A stretch of DNA of 46,074 bases from Bacillus sp. T33-2 (GTDB taxonomy: Bacteria; Bacillota; Bacilli; Bacillales; Cytobacillaceae). Shown in pieces: positions 16,392 through 24,502 of this stretch (positions are counted from its first letter, which is position 1; every line of letters starts with the position of its first letter). Made by a program: the position numbers and the translations under genes. The stretch covers positions 1 through 46,074 of the forward strand of contig NZ_PGVB01000037.1 in assembly GCF_002860205.1 (NCBI RefSeq), in the 5' to 3' direction. The notes under the pieces are model-generated. The model was not told where the DNA came from. It saw only the letters and a program-made list of their open reading frames with translations, and ran no database searches.

Positions 16392-17081
16392 TTAATCTTT
16401 GGATGCAATCCGGTCAAGTGCTTCTAGTGCAGGTTTGTATAATGGATCGTAGCTTAAAGCTTCTTTATAGATTTCCTCTGCGGCATCTTTCTTTCCCTGG
16501 GCTTCCGCCACCCGGCCAGCCTCGAAAATGATGTCTGTATTGCCCGGCATTAATTTGTCTGCCTCTGCCAAAGTTTCGCTTGCTTCCTTATACATTTTTA
16601 AATTTCTGTATGCCATCCCTTTTAAAAGATGTCCTTTGTAATCCCTTGGAGAAAGTTCAGTAGCTTTCATTGCATTTTTTAAAGCATCGTCATAACGTTT
16701 TTCGTCGTTATATACAATCCCTAGGTTTAAATATGCGTTGAAATTCTGTTTATCTAAATCAAGGGCAATCTTGTATTGTTTGATAGCTTCTTCGTTTTCC
16801 TCATTTAAAAAGTACGCATAGCCAAGGTCAACACGGGCTTTTGAATCGTTCGGTTTTAGGTCCACTTGGTCTTTTGCGTGTGAAAGCCGCTGCTTTACCT
16901 GATTTTGATCAATATCGGACCAAAGATACTTGTCGCTGATCATATAAGCGGATGATACACTGATTCCTAAAGTTAAAAGCAGTATCAATGCACTCTGCCA
17001 CCATTTAAAACGATCGTTTTTCTTTTTTTTTGGGGATGGTGCTTTTTCGATTTCTTCTTGAATACTTGATTGTGCCTCCAT
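16392..17081 (-). CDS. membrane-anchored TPR protein
   Basis: 229 aa: a short Lys-rich cytoplasmic N-terminus, one membrane segment (about 29-47, ALILLLTLGISVSS), then about four tetratricopeptide repeats (75-215; NFNAYLNLGIVYNDEKRYDD and DYKGHLLKGMAYRNLKMYKE are typical units). TPR proteins mediate protein-protein contacts; in cytochrome c maturation the CcmH/NrfG-type TPR proteins hold apocytochromes. An assembly role for the neighbouring cytochromes is therefore plausible but unproven. The RBS AAGGAGGG precedes the ATG. It lies 30 bp after the 12-heme gene and 17-27 bp before the NHL gene, consistent with one operon. Confidence 0.85.
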   Translation of the reverse strand: MEAQSSIQEEIEKAPSPKKKKNDRFKWWQSALILLLTLGISVSSAYMISDKYLWSDIDQNQVKQRLSHAKDQVDLKPNDSKARVDLGYAYFLNEENEEAIKQYKIALDLDKQNFNAYLNLGIVYNDEKRYDDALKNAMKATELSPRDYKGHLLKGMAYRNLKMYKEASETLAEADKLMPGNTDIIFEAGRVAEAQGKKDAAEEIYKEALSYDPLYKPALEALDRIASKD

Positions 17082-17111
17082 AAGAACCCTCCTTACGATT
17101 GCGTTAATAAC

Positions 17112-18284
17112 TTACGGTTTGTGGCAGCTGGAGCATGCTGGCTCAGAGTGGCATGTATAGCAGAATTGTGTTACTTTTTGGTCGGCTTCCACAGGGACGG
17201 GATGCTTCTTTCTCCAGGACTTATTGTTTTTGTGCATGCTTGGATGGCATGAAGCGCATGAAACCATCGAAGTTTCAATTTTGTCCGATTGCTGATAATT
17301 ATGGCACGCAAGGCATTTTTGCTTGTTTTTTGATGCCAGATCACCGTGTTCGCTTAAAAAGCGGCTGCCGTGGCTTGGTGGTCGTATGCTATGGCAAGCC
17401 TTGCAATAAGTATTCTGTTTGGCATAATCAAACTGGGTTATTTTTGCCTCTGTGTCTTTAACATTGTGTAAAAATTGAGTAACCGATGGCAGTTCTTCAA
17501 ATCCGTTTATTTCTTCCATTGACATATCTTTATGGCACATATTGCAATCTTTAAGTTCTTTTGCTGCTTGTGATCCATGTGTTTTCATATTAAAAGATGG
17601 TTCTTTATGGCTCTCCGGAAACATCCCGGTCGTATGGCACGCCTTACACTCAGTCGTAATTTTCCTGGCTTTATGGCACTCCATGCAAGTATCCATATCC
17701 GGCTTGATATACTTGTCATCCTTCATTGCTGCGTGGCCAACCTGGTCGTCCCACTTTGCGTAGTCCGCCTGGTAGGTCATTTTCCTGTCGGCAATCTTAC
17801 CATGGGCCACGCCGCTGTGGCACTGGATGCAGGAGACGCCTTCTGCCTTATGCTTGTCATGCGGTATGATCAAATCTCCGGATGGTGTGAAGCTGCGGGT
17901 GTTGATATTGTGACATCTTTCACAAGCTTCGTCCGGTATTTCACTTGGCATCCTTATTGGTGCCTCGTATGTTTTCATTTGCTTTTTGATTGCTTGCTCG
18001 ATTGTGTCCACCTTGCCTTTAGCCAGGTTTTTTGCACCTGGCTCGACATGGCAGTTAACGCAGTCCACCTCGCTGTGGGATGAAGCCTTCCAGGTATAGA
18101 ACTCCGGCTTCATCTCATGGCAGGAGGCGCAGAATTTTGAACTTGAGCTACCTTCAAGGCCGATGTAACCGACCGAGAAGAGGATTGCTACGAAAAGCAG
18201 GGTCAATGCTGCAATTTTGCTCCAGTTTTTGTGAAAAAAGCGGAAGCGGGGAGGGGTCTTCTTGTCGTCGATATGTTCTTCCAT
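17112..18284 (-). CDS. membrane-anchored 12-heme c-type cytochrome (NapC/NirT-like)
   Basis: 390 aa with a single N-terminal membrane segment (about 22-42) immediately followed by the first heme site, the architecture of NapC/NirT/CymA quinol dehydrogenases. Twelve CxxCH motifs are visible: CASCH, CVNCH, CERCH, CIQCH, CMECH, CKACH, CNMCH, CKACH, CLACH, CASCH, CYTCH, CSSCH. The first third (FCASCHEMKPEF, CVNCHVEPG, CHSGVAHGK) is clearly similar to the 10-heme protein encoded just upstream. It probably takes electrons from menaquinol or from the 10-heme partner and passes them outward. RBS AAGGAGGG; 27 bp after the 10-heme gene. Confidence 0.92.
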   Translation of the reverse strand: MEEHIDDKKTPPRFRFFHKNWSKIAALTLLFVAILFSVGYIGLEGSSSSKFCASCHEMKPEFYTWKASSHSEVDCVNCHVEPGAKNLAKGKVDTIEQAIKKQMKTYEAPIRMPSEIPDEACERCHNINTRSFTPSGDLIIPHDKHKAEGVSCIQCHSGVAHGKIADRKMTYQADYAKWDDQVGHAAMKDDKYIKPDMDTCMECHKARKITTECKACHTTGMFPESHKEPSFNMKTHGSQAAKELKDCNMCHKDMSMEEINGFEELPSVTQFLHNVKDTEAKITQFDYAKQNTYCKACHSIRPPSHGSRFLSEHGDLASKNKQKCLACHNYQQSDKIETSMVSCASCHPSMHKNNKSWRKKHPVPVEADQKVTQFCYTCHSEPACSSCHKP

Positions 18285-18311
18285 AAAGATCCCTCCTTGA
18301 AACTAGCATTT

Positions 18312-19700
18312 TTACGATTTCTTGAAGCCGGTCCGGTGGCAGAACTCACAGTATACGTCAGTTGGCGCTTTAACTTTGGATGCTTCATCAGGCTTTGCGC
18401 GCTCATGGCATACGTAGCATTCGGCTTTTTGGTTGTCTGTCTTCGCTTTGTCAGCGTGGGCTGTCAGCCATTCGTCTGACTGAAGGTGACCAGGAGGCCG
18501 GTAGGCGTGGCAGCTGCTGCAGAAATTGCTTTCGCGCGAATCGGTTTTTACGACGTGAAGGTTAGGTTTGTATTCGTCTTTTGTAGCCCCTGCTTCGATC
18601 AAACTGACAATATCCTGTTTCGGTAATTTCTTGATCCATTTTTGGTCCTGGTGGCAGTTAAGGCATTTATCAAGCTCTTCGACCGCATTTCCGCCGTGGT
18701 TCAGGTTCCAGTCGGCACTTTGGTGGTTGGCCGGTGTGCTGACTTCTTTATGGCAAGTGGAGCATTCCATGGACAGCTTCACGTCTTTTTTCTGTTTCCC
18801 GATGGCCTGGAGGATGATTTCCTGGCTGTGCTTGTCATCAAGGGCTTTTTGTTCTTCCTCGGACAACGCCACCTCGGTTGTTGCAGGAGCTGCTGCTTCA
18901 GTAGTGTCTAATGTAGCCGCTTCAGCATGGCCATCTGCTTTTTCCTCGTGCTTCTCACCGTGTGTGTTTTCAGGCAGGCTGTACTGGATGTCTTTCCAAG
19001 GACGTTCGCCTTTGTTGACTTTATCGTGGCAGTCGATGCAGGTCCCCATGTTTGGTTTCATATATTCAGCTTTTACAAGCTTTTCGGCATTTTCTTTTTT
19101 CCAGAAATCAAGGTCCTTCTGGTGGTTGATGCCCCGCTCGACAACCTTGGCATGGGCCACACCGCTATGGCAGGTAATGCACGGGATATCTTCCTTAATA
19201 TGTCCTTCGTGGTTGACGATCAAGTCGCCGGTCGCTGTTACCAGCCGGTTTTCCGAGTGGCACTGTGTACAGTTCTTGTTCATGACCGGCACAGTCTGGA
19301 CAATCGGGTCCGGCGGGCCGACCACATGGTAATAAACTTCTTTCAGTGATTCAACTTTATGGATGACAGTGTTCACAACACCGGGGTCGACGTGGCATTG
19401 TACGCACTTTATCTGGCTGTGTGCGCTTTCCTCGAACGTAATGAATTCAGGACTCATTTCATGGCAAAATGAACAAAACTGTGGTTCTGAGGTATAGGCG
19501 ATTGCCCCATAAGCTACCCCAAACATGGCAATGGATGCAAACAGCACCACAAATAATGCCCGCCAGCGGTTAACTGGATTCTTCCAATCTATAGCGCGGA
19601 ATTTTCTCCAAAGTCTTCTCACTAAACCAGGTTTTTTATCTCGTATCTCTGTTTCTTCTGTCTCTGTCTTTTTCTTTTTCCTAAAGCCCAATGTGCTCAT
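18312..19700 (-). CDS. membrane-anchored 10-heme c-type cytochrome (NapC/NirT-like), first gene of the cluster
   Basis: 462 aa. About 45 basic cytoplasmic residues precede one membrane segment (about 47-68) and then ten CxxCH sites (CSFCH, CVQCH, CTQCH, CITCH, CIDCH, CSTCH, CLNCH, CSSCH, CYVCH, CEFCH). A low-complexity Ala/Thr/Glu linker (about 255-290) splits it into a 5-heme NapC/NirT-like part and a 5-heme C-terminal part. Likely the quinol-oxidising entry point of the chain. The ATG at 19700 directly abuts AAGGGGG; a TTG at 19691 has better spacing, so the start is uncertain by three codons. It is the first gene of the run and has a candidate FNR box about 95 bp upstream. Confidence 0.92.
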   Translation of the reverse strand: MSTLGFRKKKKTETEETEIRDKKPGLVRRLWRKFRAIDWKNPVNRWRALFVVLFASIAMFGVAYGAIAYTSEPQFCSFCHEMSPEFITFEESAHSQIKCVQCHVDPGVVNTVIHKVESLKEVYYHVVGPPDPIVQTVPVMNKNCTQCHSENRLVTATGDLIVNHEGHIKEDIPCITCHSGVAHAKVVERGINHQKDLDFWKKENAEKLVKAEYMKPNMGTCIDCHDKVNKGERPWKDIQYSLPENTHGEKHEEKADGHAEAATLDTTEAAAPATTEVALSEEEQKALDDKHSQEIILQAIGKQKKDVKLSMECSTCHKEVSTPANHQSADWNLNHGGNAVEELDKCLNCHQDQKWIKKLPKQDIVSLIEAGATKDEYKPNLHVVKTDSRESNFCSSCHAYRPPGHLQSDEWLTAHADKAKTDNQKAECYVCHERAKPDEASKVKAPTDVYCEFCHRTGFKKS

Positions 19701-19793
19701 CCCCCTTACTATCGGATTGGCTTTTTTATGTTTTTTTAGAATCTTCCCTATGTCAAAGTATCTAACAATCTCAACTGATTTCCAATGTACAAA

Positions 19794-19811
19794 TTGTGAA
19801 TAAAGTTACAA
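19794..19811 (-). promoter_or_regulatory. candidate CRP/FNR-type (or Rex-type) operator upstream of the cytochrome operon
   Basis: TTGTGA-ATAAAG-TTACAA contains TGTGA-N6-TTACA, nine of ten positions of the Bacillus Fnr consensus TGTGA-N6-TCACA, and also resembles the Rex site. A possible TAGATA -10 (19764-19759) lies downstream on the minus strand; the centre would then be near -50 rather than the usual -41.5. The remaining sequence 19812-20141 shows no gene. Confidence 0.45.
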
Positions 19812-20141
19812 AAAAACAGATTTAACAAAGAGTTCATTTTTTAGACTATTTCTAAAAATAACCCTTTATTTATCTATTATTTTAACGTGTCCATGGTAAA
19901 AACGTTGCAAATAAATTATTGTATAATTATGTATTTAATCTAATAAACTTGTAAATGGTAAAACTATATGACATTACAGTTTTCCGCTTGAATACCAGGG
20001 GATTTTACACATGAATATGGATTTTTTATACAGGATCCCTAATAATCCGTAAATGTGCTGCAGAAAAATTCATCAGTTTATCAGGTTTGCTGTCGAAAGC
20101 AGGACAGTTTTTGTAAATCATTCCCTATAGCCGCCGATGAG

Positions 20142-20170
20142 TTGTCACTGCAGGGCGTAAGTGGTAAAAT
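20142..20170 (+). promoter_or_regulatory. sigma-A promoter of secA
   Basis: TTGTCA (20142-20147) and TAAAAT (20165-20170) have an exact 17-bp spacer. Transcription would start near 20177, ahead of the leader hairpin at 20197. Confidence 0.65.
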
Positions 20171-20196
20171 TAAAGAGGAATAAATCGAATTTTTTT

Positions 20197-20236
20197 AAAA
20201 GGGATTCGGCACAGATGTAGCGAATCTTTTTTCTTT
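20197..20236 (+). terminator. intrinsic terminator in the secA leader (possible attenuator)
   Basis: AAAAGGGATTCG (20197-20208) pairs with CGAATCTTTTTT (20221-20232) around a 12-nt loop, including two G-U pairs, and ends in a T-run. An upstream CGAATTTTTTT segment (20186-20196) can pair instead with the 5' arm, so mutually exclusive structures are possible. It lies between the secA promoter and gene. Confidence 0.65.
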
Positions 20237-20285
20237 GGTGCAAAAACCATCTTCTATGATTGAAGAGATAAAAGGAGCGTCTGTA

Positions 20286-22799
20286 ATGGGGATTTTAAAT
20301 AAAATTTTCGACCAGAATAAACGCGATATCAAACGGCTAACGAGCTTGGCAGATAAAATAGATGCCCTTGCTTCCCAAATGGAACAGCTTTCTGACGGCG
20401 AGCTGAAAGCTAAGACAGCGGAATTCAAGGAAAGATACCAAAATGGCGAGTCAACCGATGACCTGCTTTCTGAAGCGTTCGCGGTTGTACGCGAGGGTTC
20501 ACGGCGTGTCCTCGGCCTTTATCCTTATAAAGTGCAGCTAATGGGTGGTGTTGCCCTTCATGAGGGGAACATTGCCGAGATGAAAACCGGTGAAGGTAAA
20601 ACATTGACAGCCACCATGCCGGTTTACTTGAATGCGATCACCGGAAAGGGTGTTCATGTTGTAACGGTCAACGAATACCTTGCAGGCCGTGACGCCACTG
20701 AAATGGGCCGGCTCTATGAATTTCTCGGGCTGACTGTAGGTTTGAACCTGAACGGCATGTCCAAGGAAGAAAAACAGGCTGCCTACCACGCGGACATCAC
20801 TTACGGCACAAACAATGAGTATGGATTTGATTATCTAAGGGATAATATGGTGCTTTACAGCGACCAGAAGGTTCAGCGCCCACTTCATTTTGCCGTCATT
20901 GACGAGGTGGATTCCATCTTGATCGATGAAGCCAGGACACCGCTGATCATTTCCGGTACCGCGCAGAAATCTACAGCCCTGTATATCCAGGCTAATGCGT
21001 TTGTCCGCACAATTAAGCGTGACGAAGATTACACGTATGATGAGAAAACTAAGGGTGTCCAGTTGACCGAAGAAGGGATCACGAAAGCTGAACGCGCTTT
21101 TGGCATCGAGAACCTGTTCGACATCTCCCATGTGACACTTAACCATCATATTAACCAAGCTTTAAAGGCCAATGTCAGCATGCATCTTGATGTTGACTAT
21201 GTTGTACAGGACGGTGAAATTGTCATTGTCGACCAGTTCACCGGGCGTCTAATGAAAGGGCGCCGTTACAGCGAAGGCCTCCATCAGGCGATCGAGGCGA
21301 AGGAAGGCGTTGAAATCCAGAACGAAAGCATGACGCTGGCGACAATCACTTTCCAGAACTACTTCCGCATGTACGAGAAGCTATCCGGTATGACCGGTAC
21401 GGCAAAAACTGAGGAAGAAGAATTCCGCAACATCTATAATATGAATGTTGTTGTCATTCCTACCAACCAGCCGATCATCCGTGACGACCGTCCCGATCTG
21501 ATTTATGCATCAATGGAAGGGAAGTTCCGTGCGGTTGTAGAGGATATTTCTGAACGCTACCACAAAGGGCAGCCAGTGCTTGTCGGTACGGTTGCGATTG
21601 AAACATCAGAGCTTATTTCCCGCATGCTGATTAAAAAAGGCGTCCGCCACAACGTATTGAACGCGAAGAACCACGCGCGCGAGGCAGATATCATCGCTGA
21701 AGCAGGCCAGCAGGGTACCGTTACCATTGCGACCAATATGGCCGGGCGCGGTACAGACATCAAGCTGGGTGAAGGTGTGAAAGAGATTGGCGGCCTTGCC
21801 GTTATCGGTACAGAACGCCATGAGTCGCGCCGGATTGATAATCAGCTGCGCGGCCGTTCGGGACGTCAGGGAGACCCTGGTGTGACCCAGTTCTATCTTT
21901 CCATGGAAGATGAATTGATGCGCCGTTTCGGCTCAGATAATATGAAAACAATGATGGCACGCCTTGGAATGGATGATTCCCAGCCAATCCAGAGCAAGAT
22001 GGTTTCCAAAGCGGTTGAATCAGCACAGAAACGGGTTGAGGGCAACAACTTCGATGCCCGTAAACAATTGCTCCAGTATGACGATGTTTTGCGCCAGCAG
22101 CGCGAAATCATCTACAAGCAGCGGAATGAAGTGCTTGATGCCGAGAATCTTCGTGACATCGTTCAAAATATGATTCATTCTTCTCTACAAAGAAACGTTG
22201 AGGCTCACACTCCACTGGGTGAAGACCAGGATGACTGGAACCTTGACGGTATCATTGATTATGTTAATGGAAACCTGCTTCATGAAGGCGACATTACAAT
22301 CGATGACATCCGCGGCAAAGATCCTGAAGAGATCGTCGAAACGATTTTTGCGAAAGTCAAGGAACGTTATGATGAAAAAGAACAGCAGCTTGGCGAAGAG
22401 CAAATGCGCGAGTTTGAAAGGGTAATCGTGCTCCGTGCGGTTGACTCCAAGTGGATTGACCATATCGACCAGATGGACCAGCTCCGCCAGGGTATCCACC
22501 TGCGTGCTTACGGACAGATCGATCCGCTGCGCGAATACCAGCATGAAGGCTTCGCGATGTTTGAAAACATGGTTCTTGCCATTGAAGAAGACGCCGCCAA
22601 GTACATCATGAAAGCGGAAATCCGCAACAACCTTGAGCGCCAGGAAGTAGTCAAGGGACAGGCGGTCAATCCGAAGGAAGAGGGCGGCGAGAAGCCGAAG
22701 AAAAAACCGGTCGTCAAGGCGATTAATGTGGGCCGGAATGAGCCATGCTACTGCGGCAGCGGCAAAAAGTACAAAAACTGCCACGGCAAGGCCGAATAG
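20286..22799 (+). CDS. secA: preprotein translocase ATPase SecA
   Basis: 837 aa, close to the B. subtilis protein (841). The start [15 protein letters not shown] at 20286 has AAAAGGAG upstream; the frame is open for 17 more codons without a signal. Visible elements: Walker A region [14 protein letters not shown] (about 98-111), [14 protein letters not shown] (Walker B, about 207-220), [14 protein letters not shown] and [10 protein letters not shown] of the second motor domain, and the C-terminal zinc-binding [13 protein letters not shown] that contacts SecB or the ribosome/lipids. It drives export of unfolded preproteins through SecYEG, including the signal-peptide proteins in this window. 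Terminator at 22839. Confidence 0.99.
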   Translation: MGILNKIFDQNKRDIKRLTSLADKIDALASQMEQLSDGELKAKTAEFKERYQNGESTDDLLSEAFAVVREGSRRVLGLYPYKVQLMGGVALHEGNIAEMKTGEGKTLTATMPVYLNAITGKGVHVVTVNEYLAGRDATEMGRLYEFLGLTVGLNLNGMSKEEKQAAYHADITYGTNNEYGFDYLRDNMVLYSDQKVQRPLHFAVIDEVDSILIDEARTPLIISGTAQKSTALYIQANAFVRTIKRDEDYTYDEKTKGVQLTEEGITKAERAFGIENLFDISHVTLNHHINQALKANVSMHLDVDYVVQDGEIVIVDQFTGRLMKGRRYSEGLHQAIEAKEGVEIQNESMTLATITFQNYFRMYEKLSGMTGTAKTEEEEFRNIYNMNVVVIPTNQPIIRDDRPDLIYASMEGKFRAVVEDISERYHKGQPVLVGTVAIETSELISRMLIKKGVRHNVLNAKNHAREADIIAEAGQQGTVTIATNMAGRGTDIKLGEGVKEIGGLAVIGTERHESRRIDNQLRGRSGRQGDPGVTQFYLSMEDELMRRFGSDNMKTMMARLGMDDSQPIQSKMVSKAVESAQKRVEGNNFDARKQLLQYDDVLRQQREIIYKQRNEVLDAENLRDIVQNMIHSSLQRNVEAHTPLGEDQDDWNLDGIIDYVNGNLLHEGDITIDDIRGKDPEEIVETIFAKVKERYDEKEQQLGEEQMREFERVIVLRAVDSKWIDHIDQMDQLRQGIHLRAYGQIDPLREYQHEGFAMFENMVLAIEEDAAKYIMKAEIRNNLERQEVVKGQAVNPKEEGGEKPKKKPVVKAINVGRNEPCYCGSGKKYKNCHGKAE

Positions 22800-22838
22800 T
22801 CTTGCTGCCCGAACCGAATCGCAAATGATGAATATTTT

Positions 22839-22874
22839 AAAAGGGGGTCGGCACGGGCTGGCTCTCTTTTTTCC
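22839..22874 (+). terminator. terminator of secA
   Basis: AAAAGGGGGTC pairs with GGCTCTCTTTT in an 11-bp stem with G-U pairs and a loop starting GGCAC, followed by further T. Its sequence resembles the secA leader hairpin (shared TTTTAAAAGGG...TCGGCAC pattern). A TATAAT at 22886-22891 could serve prfB. Confidence 0.65.
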
Positions 22875-22920
22875 TTATTATCGTTTATAATGAAAGTAAT
22901 TATATTATGAGGTGACAAAA

Positions 22921-24025
22921 ATGGAATTAGCAGATATCAGAAATGAATTAGAAAAAACAGCCAAAAAACTGGCGGACTTCAGGGGGTCTCTTTGACCTCG
23001 AAAACAAGGAAGCCAGAATAGCCGAACTTGATGAAACGATGCTTGCACCTGGCTTTTGGGATGACCAGCAAAAAGCCCAAACTGTGATCAGCGAAGCCAA
23101 TGCGCTGAAAGACCAGGTCCATGTATTTCATGATCTATATGAAACATACGAGAACCTTGAACTGACCTATGAGCTTGTAAAAGAAGAACGCGACGCGGAG
23201 CTACAAGCCGAACTCGAAAGTGAATTGGCTGAGCTGACAAGCCGCCTGAACGACTTTGAACTTGAGCTTCTGTTAAGTGAGCAATACGATAAAAATAATG
23301 CCATCCTGGAGCTGCACCCTGGTGCGGGCGGGACCGAATCCCAGGACTGGGGCTCGATGCTTTTGCGCATGTATACGCGCTGGGCAGAGAAAAAAGGTTT
23401 TAAAGTTGAAACACTGGATTATCTTCCCGGCGATGAAGCAGGAATCAAGAGTGTCACTTTGGCTATAAAAGGCCATAACGCATACGGCTACCTGAAAGCT
23501 GAAAAAGGGGTTCACCGCCTTGTGCGGATCTCCCCATTTGATTCCTCCGGACGCCGCCATACTTCGTTTGTTTCATGCGAAGTTATGCCTGAATTCAATG
23601 ATGAGATTGAAATTGATATTCGTACAGAGGATTTGAAAATCGACACCTATCGTGCGAGTGGTGCTGGCGGACAGCATATTAATACGACTGATTCAGCTGT
23701 GCGGATCACCCATATTCCAACAGGAGTTGTGGTAACGTGCCAGACAGAACGCTCGCAAATCAAGAACCGGGAACGGGCGATGAAAATGCTGCAAGCCAAG
23801 CTCTATCAAAAGAAAATTGAAGAGCAGGAACAGGAGCTTGCCGAAATCCGCGGTGAGCAAAAAGAAATCGGCTGGGGAAGCCAGATCCGTTCGTACGTGT
23901 TCCATCCATATTCTATGGTGAAAGACCACCGTACCAATACTGAGGTCGGTAACGTCCAGGCCGTCATGGATGGCGAACTTGATACGTTCATTGATGCCTA
24001 CCTGAGGTCGAGATTATCATTATGA
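22921..24025 (+). CDS. prfB: peptide chain release factor 2, programmed +1 frameshift
   Basis: 367 aa when read as 22921-22992 joined to 22994-24025. The first 24 codons end at CTT followed by an in-frame TGA (22993-22995); an internal Shine-Dalgarno-like AGGGGG lies just upstream. This is the classical autoregulatory slip site: low RF2 causes slow termination at UGA and a +1 shift into the main frame ([14 protein letters not shown]). The main part carries the SPF anticodon-like tripeptide ([12 protein letters not shown]) and the catalytic GGQ ([14 protein letters not shown]). It releases peptides at UAA and UGA. Second gene after secA, as in B. subtilis. Confidence 0.98.
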
Positions 24026-24034
24026 TTGTTTGAG

Positions 24035-24076
24035 GAAGCCCTTTGCCGGCTTACGTGCGGCAGGGGCTTTTCTATT
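24035..24076 (+). terminator. terminator of prfB
   Basis: AAGCCC and GGGCTT, with inner GCCG and CGGC, form a hairpin followed by TTCTATTTT. Confidence 0.7.
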
Positions 24077-24204
24077 TTGGTTCGAAATGTAGCTAGCTGC
24101 ATTACACTTAATTTACGTCGATTTCCTCTGAAAAATAGTATGTAATTCTTCTTCCCTCCCAATTTATATAGTACAAACCGATAAATTTGACTAAAAAAGA
24201 AGGC

Positions 24205-24307
24205 TTAATCCCGGTAACTTCGGATTTATTCCCGGTAACGTAAATTTAATCCCGGTAACGTAAATTTTAATCCTGGTAAACTCTATTTTATTCCCAGTAG
24301 CTGTATT
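24205..24307. repeat. degenerate 20-21-bp tandem repeat array (CCCGGTAACG core)
   Basis: Five units start at 24205, 24226, 24246, 24267 and 24288 (steps 21, 20, 21, 21). The consensus is TTAATCCCGGTAACGTAAAT; the third unit matches it exactly and the fourth and fifth drift. It lies in the prfB-yvjA gap, which otherwise holds only the prfB terminator. It matches the period, but not the sequence, of the array at 10190-10290. Confidence 0.8.
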
Positions 24308-24502
24308 TACTTAGAAAGAAAGGGGATATTTTACAGTCTGTAGTGCGGCTGAAATCAATTACATGCACAAAAAAATCTTCAGAACCTACTTCACTATGTT
24401 TAGTGAATTACTCCTTTAACACGGCAACCCGCTGGCATTTACAGCCGTCCGGACCCGTGCTATACTCACTGTCGGTAAAGACGGGACAAAGGGGTTTTAA
24501 AA

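Noticed and set aside
18568-19332. Long (254-codon) plus-strand open frame opposite the 10-heme cytochrome
   Set aside because: It is the antisense shadow of a clear multiheme cytochrome; its Trp/Ser/Phe-rich composition reflects complements of CxxCH and Lys/Glu codons.
11493-19700. Ammonia-forming nitrite reductase (NrfHA) or hydroxylamine oxidoreductase operon
   Set aside because: No CxxCK heme site and no HAO-type tyrosine-linked heme arrangement are visible; the 8-heme protein has an Ig-like front and irregular heme spacing.
22185-22784. 199-codon minus-strand open frame inside secA
   Set aside because: Antisense to the conserved C-terminal part of SecA; no RBS and no recognisable protein.
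24205-24307. CRISPR array or riboswitch
   Set aside because: Units are directly contiguous without unique spacers, and no stable fold or adjacent cas genes were seen.
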